24,647 nt of DNA from the NCBI RefSeq assembly GCF_938018035.1, contig NZ_CALIJF010000318.1:1-24647 (forward strand), given 5' to 3'. A program made the position numbers and the translations under genes. This DNA is from an uncultured Campylobacter sp. Its GTDB lineage: Bacteria; Campylobacterota; Campylobacteria; Campylobacterales; Campylobacteraceae. Under the pieces are notes generated by a model. That model was not told where the DNA came from, did no database searches, and saw only the letters and a program-made list of their open reading frames with translations. Positions 16,904 through 23,684 of this stretch are shown here, one piece after another; position 1 is the stretch's first letter, and every line of letters starts with the position of its first letter.

Positions 16904-18659
16904 AATCAAAAAAAGCAAGCTAAATATAATTCTGATTTTTTTAGTGCTGCTTATCGTTTTGCTCTCGATCGTTTATTTTAAAGACGATTCGCGATACATC
17001 ACCGAGCGCGAATTTAGCGAGCTAGTCCGCGCAGATCAGATCAAACGCGCGCATATCGAGGACGGCACGTTAAGCTTCGTTTACGACGGCAAACGCTATA
17101 AAATTTTAACCGATATCGTTAATTTAAAAGAACTTTCTAATCACGCTTTGATTACGAAGGAAGAAGATAGCGGAAGCGGCGGTATCAGCGCGATTTTGGT
17201 GATTTTTACGTTCGCATTTTTTCTCTTTGTATATTATTTTGAAACCGTTTTGGCTAGACGCCGCAGGATGGACGGCGTAGGCGCTGCGCGTCAAGGCGGC
17301 GGTGCAAATGCGGAGCTCGGCGATCTTTCGCCAAGCGTTAGCGACGTGAGATTTAGCGACGTCGCGGGCATCAGCGAGGTAAAGGACGAACTCATAGAGA
17401 TCGTGGATTTTTTAAAAAATCCCGCAAAATACCGAAATTTCGGTATAAAGCTGCCGAAAGGAATTTTAATGATCGGCGAGCCCGGCGTCGGTAAAACGCT
17501 AATTGCAAAAGCCGTAGCCGGCGAGGCGGACGTGCCGTTTTTTTACCAAAGCGGCGCAAGTTTCGCCGAGGTCTTTGTGGGCGTCGGCGCTAGGCGGGTT
17601 CGCGAGCTGTTTGCGAAAGCCAAATCCTGCGCGCCCGCGATTATTTTTATCGACGAGATCGACGCGGTCGGCGGCAAGCGCGGCATCGGGCGCAACGATG
17701 AGCGAGAAGCGACGCTAAATCAGCTGCTGACCGAGATGGACGGATTTGAGGAAAATAGCGGCGTGATGGTAATCGGCGCAACCAATAAAATAAATTTGAT
17801 CGACGATGCGCTTCTGCGCTCGGGGCGCTTTGATAGGCGCGTTTTCATCGGCCTTCCGAACTACAAAGACCGCATCGAAATTTTAAAAATTTACCTCGAG
17901 GGTAAAAGATGCAGCGCTAATATCAACAAAGTAAGTCGCCTCTGCGTGGGCTTTAGCGGCGCAGGGGTAGCGACGCTAGTAAATGAAGCCGCGATCAACG
18001 CTCTTAAACGCGGCAGCGATACGATCGAGCTTAGCGATTTTGAAAACGTGCGGATGAGGGTCTTTTACGGCGTGCAAAAAAGTAGAATTCTAACCGAATA
18101 CGAAAAGGAGATCCAGGCGTTTTATCAGGGTGCAAAGGCGCTTAGCGCGTATTGGTATTCGTTTGATTTCGAAAAGATCGAGCTTTTAAACGATAAATTT
18201 TTAAACGAGGATTTCGAGATCGAATCCAAAACGCAAATTTTAAATCAAATCAAAGTGCTGTTAAGCGGCATGGCGGCGCTACAGATCCATAAAAACGACG
18301 CTTTTTCAAATTCTGCTAGCGACGTAAAGCAGGCTATCGCGCTGGCGCAAAAGATGGTTTTCGAGCTCGCGATGGGCGATAGTTTTACCCCTAGCGCGCA
18401 GAGCGTGAATAAAATTTTGCAAGATTGCTACGACGAGATAAGCGAGATAATCCGCACGATGCAGGATAAGCTAAATCAAATTTCAAAGCAAATTTTCGTC
18501 TATGAGTTCATAACTTTTGAGGGGGTGCAAAGCATATGCGATCCCGCTGTTGCCGAACAGGACGGCGCTGCTGCGCAAGAGCAAGATTTACAAAAGCCGG
18601 AAAAAGATAGCGAAAGCTCTGAAGAAAAGCCGCAAGACGGCACGCTAAATTTCGATTAA
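16872..18659 (+). CDS. FtsH-like membrane AAA+ protein lacking the HExxH protease motif
   Basis: Membrane AAA+ protein of 595 residues with FtsH architecture. TM1 is at residues 19-37 and TM2 at about 105-127, separated by a small periplasmic domain. The AAA+ module has Walker A GEPGVGKT (202-209), pore loop EVFVGVGARR, Walker B IIFIDEID (D261 E262), and second-region-of-homology LLRSGRFDRRV. Where FtsH has HEAGH, this protein has Y418-Q-G-A-K422 (AFYQGAKALSA), so both histidines and the catalytic Glu are lost. The later FtsH signature, including the Asp ligand region SASDVKQAIALAQKMVFELA, is still recognisable. It is therefore probably an ATP-driven unfoldase or scaffold, not a protease. The start overlaps mtaB by 32 bases; the ATG at 16887 is an alternative. 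It sits at the H. pylori HP0286 position and is distinct from the true FtsH expected elsewhere. Confidence 0.9.
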   Translation: MRLNLMEILHKIKKSKLNIILIFLVLLIVLLSIVYFKDDSRYITEREFSELVRADQIKRAHIEDGTLSFVYDGKRYKILTDIVNLKELSNHALITKEEDSGSGGISAILVIFTFAFFLFVYYFETVLARRRRMDGVGAARQGGGANAELGDLSPSVSDVRFSDVAGISEVKDELIEIVDFLKNPAKYRNFGIKLPKGILMIGEPGVGKTLIAKAVAGEADVPFFYQSGASFAEVFVGVGARRVRELFAKAKSCAPAIIFIDEIDAVGGKRGIGRNDEREATLNQLLTEMDGFEENSGVMVIGATNKINLIDDALLRSGRFDRRVFIGLPNYKDRIEILKIYLEGKRCSANINKVSRLCVGFSGAGVATLVNEAAINALKRGSDTIELSDFENVRMRVFYGVQKSRILTEYEKEIQAFYQGAKALSAYWYSFDFEKIELLNDKFLNEDFEIESKTQILNQIKVLLSGMAALQIHKNDAFSNSASDVKQAIALAQKMVFELAMGDSFTPSAQSVNKILQDCYDEISEIIRTMQDKLNQISKQIFVYEFITFEGVQSICDPAVAEQDGAAAQEQDLQKPEKDSESSEEKPQDGTLNFD

Positions 18660-18695
18660 ATTTTAAAATTTAAAATTCTAATAAAGGAGAGGAAA

Positions 18696-19223
18696 ATGGT
18701 AAAAATAGGTGTTTTAACGATAAGTGATCGCGCTAGCGGTGGCGTTTACGAGGATTTAGGAGGCAAAGAAATAATTGCCGTGATGGATGATTGGCTAACT
18801 TGCGAGAAAGAGTATTTTTATGAAATAGTTCCAGATGAGCTAGAGCTGATCAAAGATAAGCTGATTTATCTTTGCGATGAAGCGGGTTGTGATTTGGTGC
18901 TAACCACTGGTGGCACGGGTCCTGCTCCGCGCGATGTAACGCCTGAAGCGACCGAAGCGGTAAGTGAGAAATTAATGCCAGGCTTTGGCGAATTAATGCG
19001 CGCAGAAAGCCAAAAGATCGTGCCTACGGCAATTTTATCTCGCCAGATAGCAGCGATCCGCAAAAAATCTCTGATTATAAACTTACCGGGCAATCCAAAA
19101 GCGATTAAAGAGTGCCTTCTGCCGGTATTTCCTGCCGTGCCGTATTGTATTGATCTAATGGGAGGGAATTACATAACAGCGGATGAAAATAAGATAAAAA
19201 TATTTCGCCCTAAACGCAAATAA
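18696..19223 (+). CDS. mogA: Molybdopterin adenylyltransferase MogA
   Basis: Activates molybdopterin with ATP to adenylyl-molybdopterin before molybdenum insertion, and so supplies formate dehydrogenase and nitrate/TMAO reductase-type enzymes. The MoCF_biosynth fold is clear: KIGVLTISDRASGGVYED at the N-terminus, the central TTGGTGPAPRDVTPEAT motif around residues 69-85, the second Glu/Arg-rich loop MPGFGELMRAES, and the closing IINLPGNPKAIKECL. At 175 residues it is a stand-alone MogA without a MoeA fusion. A strong ribosome site (AAAGGAGAGG) lies in the 36-base gap after the FtsH-like gene, so it may be the last gene of that operon. Confidence 0.95.
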   Translation: MVKIGVLTISDRASGGVYEDLGGKEIIAVMDDWLTCEKEYFYEIVPDELELIKDKLIYLCDEAGCDLVLTTGGTGPAPRDVTPEATEAVSEKLMPGFGELMRAESQKIVPTAILSRQIAAIRKKSLIINLPGNPKAIKECLLPVFPAVPYCIDLMGGNYITADENKIKIFRPKRK

Positions 19224-19246
19224 TTCGCAAAATTTAGCAGGAATTA

Positions 19247-19265
19247 AATGATTTATGATATTATT
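19247..19265. promoter_or_regulatory. Promoter of the P1B-ATPase cluster with a weak Fur-box-like palindrome
   Basis: TGATATTAT (19256-19264) is an extended -10 upstream of the first cluster gene (ATG 19289). It overlaps a 19-base imperfect palindrome, AATGATTTATGATATTATT, in which six of nine base pairs match. About half of its positions agree with the classical Fur consensus, which is weak in AT-rich DNA. The promoter call is moderate and the Fur call is speculative. Confidence 0.35.
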
Positions 19266-19288
19266 TGGGTGCAAATTTAAGGAAAAAT

Positions 19289-19606
19289 ATGAAAATAAAT
19301 CACAACGATATTTTGGAATTTCATAAGTATTTTAGCAAAATCAGCCACAGCAAAGGTCGTATCCGTATCCGCGTAAGTCCCAAAATTAGGGAGTTGCGAG
19401 ATAGCGTGAGCGAGGAGAGCCTGAAGGCTAAAATAGCTGCAATTCGCGGGATAAAAGAGTATAAATTTAACTCCCTAATTGGCTCGCTGACGATTCATTA
19501 CGACGAAAATATTTTTCCGATGCACCTTTGGGAGCAGTTTTTAAGCGGCATCAGTTCGCCTGAGCTAGTAGCGCTTGTAAATTCTAATATCGAGGCGATT
19601 TCTTGA
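19289..19606 (+). CDS. Small HMA-like domain protein without cysteines
   Basis: Cytoplasmic protein of 105 residues. The core, ISHSKGRIRIRVSPKI, then IAAIRGIKEYKFNSLIGSLT, matches the beta-alpha-beta-beta layout of heavy-metal-associated (HMA_2-type) domains but has no CxxC metal site. The same pattern recurs at the N-terminus of the ATPase in this cluster (LHETKTRLRLKI, then RFNAKIGSLIL), so the two are probably related. I chose ATG 19289 (ribosome site TAAGGAA) rather than the upstream TTG at 19265. Its stop overlaps the TTG start of the next gene. By analogy with other P1B-6 clusters it may interact with or regulate the ATPase; that is inference. Confidence 0.75.
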   Translation: MKINHNDILEFHKYFSKISHSKGRIRIRVSPKIRELRDSVSEESLKAKIAAIRGIKEYKFNSLIGSLTIHYDENIFPMHLWEQFLSGISSPELVALVNSNIEAIS

Positions 19607-20214
19607 ACGAAGAAGCATTGCGTAGCACCAAAAAATCGCGTAGAATTTCTAATAAATCTCGGAATTTAAATGAGGCTCAAATTACAAATATCGCTCTTTT
19701 GCTCGAAAAAGAGGCACAAATTTTACAGTTTTATTCGCTGGGCGCAGTTAAATTTCAAGATAAAAAGTTAGGAGAAATTCTATCTTTACGAGCTGGATTA
19801 CTTGAGCGGATGCTAGACTTTGCTAATTCTTGCGAGCTTGGCGCTATGCCTCCTGAAAATAGCAGTGAGGCACTGGCTGCAAAAGGTATGAATGAGTTTT
19901 TGGCTTCGGCGCTTTTGATAGAAAAAAGCTCTATGATGTTTTATGACGATCTAATTAATTCGTGCAAGAACGCGGAATTTAAAGAGCTGCTGTATAAGGC
20001 ACAGGCGGTTTCGTATAATGAAATTTTGCCGATTTTAAAAGAATTAAATTCTAAATACGAGGCTGATTTAAATTCTTTGAATTTCACTGATTTATTAAAT
20101 GAAATTTTAAAAAATCCGCATGGATTAGAGCGGATATTTCAAAAATACGATTTGCAAAATATCTTAAATAGCGCATTTTCTAATTTAATTAAAGGAATTT
20201 TACAGAAAAATTAA
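19603..20214 (+). CDS. Ferritin-like/rubrerythrin-like helical protein, ligand-poor
   Basis: All-helical protein of 203 residues with a basic N-terminus. Two similar helical hairpins are seen, the first helices being LLEKEAQILQFYSLGAVKFQ (from about residue 33) and LIEKSSMMFYDDLINSCKN (from about residue 105). Each is followed by a second long amphipathic helix (LGEILSLRAGLLERMLDF and ELLYKAQAVSYNEILPIL). Glu plus Tyr in the first helix of each hairpin recalls ferritin-like diiron proteins. However, the ExxH motifs expected in helices two and four are absent, so a normal diiron centre is unlikely. The start is TTG in a TTGA overlap with the upstream stop, so it is translationally coupled. Its place in a candidate iron-storage cluster supports a ferritin-fold origin, but a homology search is needed to be sure. 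Confidence 0.65.
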   Translation: MNEEALRSTKKSRRISNKSRNLNEAQITNIALLLEKEAQILQFYSLGAVKFQDKKLGEILSLRAGLLERMLDFANSCELGAMPPENSSEALAAKGMNEFLASALLIEKSSMMFYDDLINSCKNAEFKELLYKAQAVSYNEILPILKELNSKYEADLNSLNFTDLLNEILKNPHGLERIFQKYDLQNILNSAFSNLIKGILQKN

Positions 20215-20244
20215 ATTAGGATTGCAAAAATCTAAAAAAGTCGC

Positions 20245-20250
20245 TATAAT
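20245..20250 (+). promoter_or_regulatory. Candidate -10 box, distal, in the gap before the anchor-protein gene
   Basis: TATAAT preceded by AAAAAAGTCGC. It is one of two perfect TATAAT hexamers in the only sizeable gap (95 bases) inside the cluster. Confidence 0.4.
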
Positions 20251-20283
20251 ATCAAAATCTATGTAAAGTTGATAAAATGACTT

Positions 20284-20289
20284 TATAAT
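20284..20289 (+). promoter_or_regulatory. Candidate -10 box, proximal, internal cluster promoter
   Basis: TATAAT 20 bases before ATG 20310, with ribosome site AAGGAGAATGAA. It suggests that the five-gene ATPase part can be expressed separately from the HMA and ferritin-like genes. Confidence 0.5.
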
Positions 20290-20309
20290 CTTAACACAAG
20301 GAGAATGAA

Positions 20310-20801
20310 ATGCCGATCCCATTTCTAGCAGGTTTTGCGCTTGGTTGCGCGGCGGTTTACGCTTATAACAATCGAGATAAAATCAAAGAAGGTGCGAATA
20401 AAATCGTAAGTAGCAAAAGCGTCGAGGAGCTAAAAAATAGCGTCAAAGGCGGAGCGGAAAAATTAAGCAAAAAATCAAAAGAAATTTTTGCGGAAGCCAA
20501 AGAAGGCTTAGACGATGTCGCCGAAGCTGTAAAAAGCAAAAGAAAGTCTGGTAGTAAAAAAGCTGCGACAAGTAGCGCTAGCACTGAGGTTAGCACTGCA
20601 AAAAAAACTAGAAAAAAACCGGGACCAAAACCTGGATTTAAAAGAACTAAAAAATCCACTGCGAGCGCTAAGACTGGCGCAACACCGGCAGGTGAGACAT
20701 CCGCAGCATCTACTACTCCGCTTAATATCCCGCAGATCGTAAAAATGGACGATAATTCTTCGGCTAAATTTACGTCCGCAGACGATAAATCAGAAAAATA
20801 G
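20310..20801 (+). CDS. Membrane-anchored protein with Lys-rich, PGPKPG-containing tail
   Basis: Protein of 163 residues. A short N-terminal membrane anchor (residues 4-20, FLAGFALGCAAVYAYN) is followed by an amphipathic Lys/Glu-rich helix (about 22-78), YtxH-like in style. A disordered basic tail comes next, with Lys-, Arg-, Ser-, Ala- and Thr-rich segments. The motif T-R-K-K-P-G-P-K-P-G-F-K-R at 100-112 resembles an AT-hook or histone-tail basic patch, although the Gly-Arg-Pro core is missing. The C-terminus is mildly acidic. The anchor shares FxxGxxLGxAAxY with the protein encoded at 21105-21599. The basic tail could bind polyphosphate or phosphate-rich mineral, nucleic acid or acidic lipids; sequence alone cannot choose. 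The function is unknown. Confidence 0.75.
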   Translation: MPIPFLAGFALGCAAVYAYNNRDKIKEGANKIVSSKSVEELKNSVKGGAEKLSKKSKEIFAEAKEGLDDVAEAVKSKRKSGSKKAATSSASTEVSTAKKTRKKPGPKPGFKRTKKSTASAKTGATPAGETSAASTTPLNIPQIVKMDDNSSAKFTSADDKSEK

Positions 20802-20809
20802 AGGCCTAA

Positions 20810-21112
20810 ATGAATAGATCACTTACGACACAGCGTTCGCCGCTGGATCACGTTTTAAGCGGCGCTATAGCGGGGGCGATCGGCGGTTGCGCCGTAGAGC
20901 TCGTTAAAGCAAAAGAAGGCAAAAGCAAATCTAAAGCGATTCGAGATGCGCTGGATATTGCGCTAAGCGGCGGTATCATCGGCGGCGGCGCGATTTACAG
21001 CGCAAATAAGCTCGTACAAGGCGAGTATCTACGCGCAGCGGCAGGCGTCGCAGTATGCGTAGGCGCGCTCATTGCGGGTAGAAATTTTATTCTTAAGGTA
21101 GGCAATGAGTAA
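20810..21112 (+). CDS. Glycine-zipper membrane protein, 100 residues
   Basis: Small hydrophobic protein with glycine-zipper helices: residues 16-32 (VLSGAIAGAIGGCAVEL), 50-66 (IALSGGIIGGGAIYSAN) and 75-95 (AAAGVAVCVGALIAGRNFIL). They are separated by a Lys-rich loop (KAKEGKSKSKAIRD). Such Gly-rich helices pack tightly in membranes, and the design is reminiscent of small magnetosome or ferrosome membrane proteins. That is a resemblance in style, not a demonstrated homology. The start ATG 20810 follows AGAGGCC, and the 3' end overlaps the next gene by eight bases, so translation is coupled. Confidence 0.7.
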   Translation: MNRSLTTQRSPLDHVLSGAIAGAIGGCAVELVKAKEGKSKSKAIRDALDIALSGGIIGGGAIYSANKLVQGEYLRAAAGVAVCVGALIAGRNFILKVGNE

Positions 21113-21599
21113 TCCGTATATCACAAAAAAAGATTTGAAAGAAATTCTAGACGATTACGATTTTGGTGACAACAAATATGCTAGCGGCTCTGCGGGTAGC
21201 TTTGCCGGTGACGAAAAGCTCGGCGGTTGGGCTAAATGGATAAACGAGCGGGTAAATTCTACGCCTTTTAATAGCTCTGCTTCCAGCAATAACTCGGATA
21301 GTAAAGATTCCGCCGCTCAAAGCTCAAGCGACGTAAATTCTACTCAAAGCTCGCAAAATTCCACTTTCGGTGGAATTTTTAATTCCCTGGGTAGCAGGCA
21401 AAACGCGAACGGCTTATTCGGTAGCAACTCATTTATCACAGGCATCGTTCTGGGGGCCGCAGCGACCTATTTTCTCACCGACGAAAACGCGCAAAAAAAG
21501 CTTTTTAAGCTCATCGCAAAGGGTACCGAGATGTTTCAGATGGGCATCGAAGAGATGAAGGAGCGATTCGAAGACGCCAAGGCAGAGATGCAAGAGTAG
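21105..21599 (+). CDS. Ser/Asn-rich membrane protein with YtxH-like C-terminus
   Basis: Protein of 164 residues. A short N-terminal domain (YITKKDLKEILDDYDFGDN) precedes a long Ser/Asn/Gln-rich disordered linker (about residues 51-105). A single membrane anchor follows (109-124, SFITGIVLGAAATYFL), then an amphipathic helix rich in Lys, Glu and Met (126-164). The anchor F110-x2-G113-x2-LG-x-AA-x-Y122 repeats the motif at the start of the 163-residue protein of this cluster, here placed near the C-terminus. An intragenic hairpin lies in the linker-coding part. The gene starts inside the previous one and ends three bases before the ATPase ATG. The function is unknown. Confidence 0.75.
   Translation: MSNPYITKKDLKEILDDYDFGDNKYASGSAGSFAGDEKLGGWAKWINERVNSTPFNSSASSNNSDSKDSAAQSSSDVNSTQSSQNSTFGGIFNSLGSRQNANGLFGSNSFITGIVLGAAATYFLTDENAQKKLFKLIAKGTEMFQMGIEEMKERFEDAKAEMQE
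21355..21379 (+). other. Intragenic hairpin followed by a T-run inside the linker gene
   Basis: Perfect 10-base stem AAAATTCCAC (21355-21364) / GTGGAATTTT (21370-21379) with loop TTTCG, the right arm running into a short T-tract. It has the form of a weak intrinsic terminator or attenuator. It lies within a coding region, 220 bases upstream of the ATPase gene. Confidence 0.45.
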
Positions 21600-21602
21600 T
21601 CG

Positions 21603-23684
21603 ATGCAAAATTTTAAAATTTTACATGAGACTAAAACTAGACTACGGCTAAAGATCGTCGGTTTTAGAGATATCGATGCGAGCGCACTACGAAAAGCAGC
21701 TGCGAGGCTTGAGGGCGTAACGGAAGCTAGATTTAACGCTAAAATCGGCTCTTTGATCCTTAAGCTTGACGCGGGTGTAGATAAGGCGGGAATTCTAAGG
21801 CAACTTGAAGTTTTGAATTTAAGCGAGCTAAAATCAATTATCCCCGCTAGCCATAAAAATTTACCGAGCAAAAACGAATTTATCTTAGCGCTTCTTGCGT
21901 TGGGGGGAAATTTAATCTTTCGCACTTCGCCTTTAGCGCGCGCATTTAGCATCGTAGCGTGCGTGCCTATCTTAAAAGAGGGCATTAAAGAAAGCTTTCG
22001 TCATGGACTTACTTCAAAGGGTTTGGAGGCTGCCGCTGTGGGGATTTCGCTCGCGCGCGGAGATATCTTTGCCGCAAATAGCACCAACGCTATGCTTGCT
22101 CTTGGCGAATATATGGAGGAGAGCACCGTTTATAAAAGCGACGATTTAATCCGCGAGCTCGCCCGCCCGGACATCGCCGAGGCGTGGGTCGAGATAGATC
22201 AAAACGGCAAAAAGACTGAGGTCAAAATCGCAACTTCTAAGCTAAAAGTAGGCGACATCGTGGTCGTGGGCGCAGGCGATGTCATAGCCGTGGACGGACA
22301 CGTCGTAAGCGGCGAAGCAATGATAAATCAAGCTAATATGACGGGCGAGTCGGTCGCGGTGAAAAAATCTCGCGGCGATAGCGTGCTAAGCGGCACGATC
22401 GTAGAGGAGGGCAGGATCCGTATCTGGGCGGAAAACGTCGGCGAAAATACCTCCACGCAGCGCATAAAGCACTACATCACGGCATCTCTTAACGAGCGCT
22501 CCAGCATTGGCATGCATACGACCCACCTGGCCGACAAGCTCGTGCCGGTAACCTTCGGGCTTGCGGGCGTGTCCTATCTGATAAATCGAAATTTTATGAG
22601 CGTAGCTTCGGTGCTGCAGGCGGACTACTCGTGCGCGCTTAAGCTGCCTACGCCGGTTGCTTTTAAATCAAGCATCTCAAAGGCGGGCAAAAACGGGATT
22701 TTGATCAAAGGCGCCAAGGCTCTTGAGTCGCTTGCGAGCGCCGACACCTTCGTATTCGATAAGACGGGCACGCTTACGTACGGCAACCTGGAGGTCGCCG
22801 AGATCATATCGTTTGACGAGCGCTTTAGCAAAAACGATATTTTAAATTTAACCGCGAGCGCCGAGGAGCATTACTTTCACCCCGTAGCCGAGGCGATCGT
22901 GGATGCGGCCAAAAAGCACGGCTTTATCCACAAACACCACGACGAGGTGGAATTCGTCGTCGCTCACGGCGTAAAGACCAGTATTGAGGGCAAAAAGCTC
23001 ATCATCGGCTCGCGCCACTTCCTGGAGGATGACGAGATGATCTCGTTTGCGGCGCACGAAGAGACCATCGATCTTGCGATGCAAAAGGGGCTCGCGCTGC
23101 TTTACATCGCATTTGACGGCAGACTTTTGGGGCTCATCGGGCTTAGAGACGAGGTGCGCGCAAACGCCCGCGCCGTTATCGCTAGGCTCCGCGAGTTGGG
23201 TGCAGAGCAGATCGTCATGTTAAGCGGCGACGTGAGCTCAAAAGCCCGCGCCGTAGCCAAAAAACTCGGCGTAGATCGCTATTACGGCGAGCTGCTGCCG
23301 ACGCAAAAGACCGAAATCTTAGAGCAACTCAAAGCCGAGGGGCGAAAGGTGGTCTTCGTGGGCGACGGCATAAACGATGCGCCGAGCCTGATGAAGGCGG
23401 ACATCGGCATCAGCATGCTAAACGGCGCTGAGATCGCCAAGGCTTCCGCTCAGATCGGGCTTTTGAAAAACGATATCGAGGGTGTCGCGCAGGTAAAGGC
23501 GCTGGCCAACGACACGCTGCGGCTCGTAAATCGAAATTTCAACGCCACCGTGGGGATAAATTCGATCATTTTATTTTTGGCGACCTTCGGCGCGCTAAGT
23601 CCCGTAGCTACGGCGCTGCTGCATAATGGTACGACGATTGGGCTGCTACTAAATTCCATTAAAGGGGTAAAATTTGAGCATTGA
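21603..23684 (+). CDS. P1B-type (P1B-6-like, FezB-like) metal-transporting ATPase with YSC motif
   Basis: Membrane metal pump of 693 residues. An N-terminal HMA-like domain (1-80) lacks cysteines (ILHETKTRLRLKI, then RFNAKIGSLIL). The actuator motif is TGES (247-250). The membrane metal motif is D341-Y-S-C344-A-L-K-L-P-T-P351 in place of the usual CPC. The phosphorylation site is D386 (DKTGT), the nucleotide-domain H-P is H426-P427, and the hinge is GDGIND (587-592). The C-terminal helices have the P1B pattern (RLVNRNFNATVGINSI, then LLHNGTTIGLLLNS). All catalytic residues are intact, so it should be an active pump with unusual ligands. The SCA-type motif is the one I associate with P1B-6 ATPases, whose member FezB is essential for ferrosome formation in other bacteria. 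Transport of iron is inferred from that relationship. It overlaps the next gene by 11 bases. Confidence 0.9.
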   Translation: MQNFKILHETKTRLRLKIVGFRDIDASALRKAAARLEGVTEARFNAKIGSLILKLDAGVDKAGILRQLEVLNLSELKSIIPASHKNLPSKNEFILALLALGGNLIFRTSPLARAFSIVACVPILKEGIKESFRHGLTSKGLEAAAVGISLARGDIFAANSTNAMLALGEYMEESTVYKSDDLIRELARPDIAEAWVEIDQNGKKTEVKIATSKLKVGDIVVVGAGDVIAVDGHVVSGEAMINQANMTGESVAVKKSRGDSVLSGTIVEEGRIRIWAENVGENTSTQRIKHYITASLNERSSIGMHTTHLADKLVPVTFGLAGVSYLINRNFMSVASVLQADYSCALKLPTPVAFKSSISKAGKNGILIKGAKALESLASADTFVFDKTGTLTYGNLEVAEIISFDERFSKNDILNLTASAEEHYFHPVAEAIVDAAKKHGFIHKHHDEVEFVVAHGVKTSIEGKKLIIGSRHFLEDDEMISFAAHEETIDLAMQKGLALLYIAFDGRLLGLIGLRDEVRANARAVIARLRELGAEQIVMLSGDVSSKARAVAKKLGVDRYYGELLPTQKTEILEQLKAEGRKVVFVGDGINDAPSLMKADIGISMLNGAEIAKASAQIGLLKNDIEGVAQVKALANDTLRLVNRNFNATVGINSIILFLATFGALSPVATALLHNGTTIGLLLNSIKGVKFEH

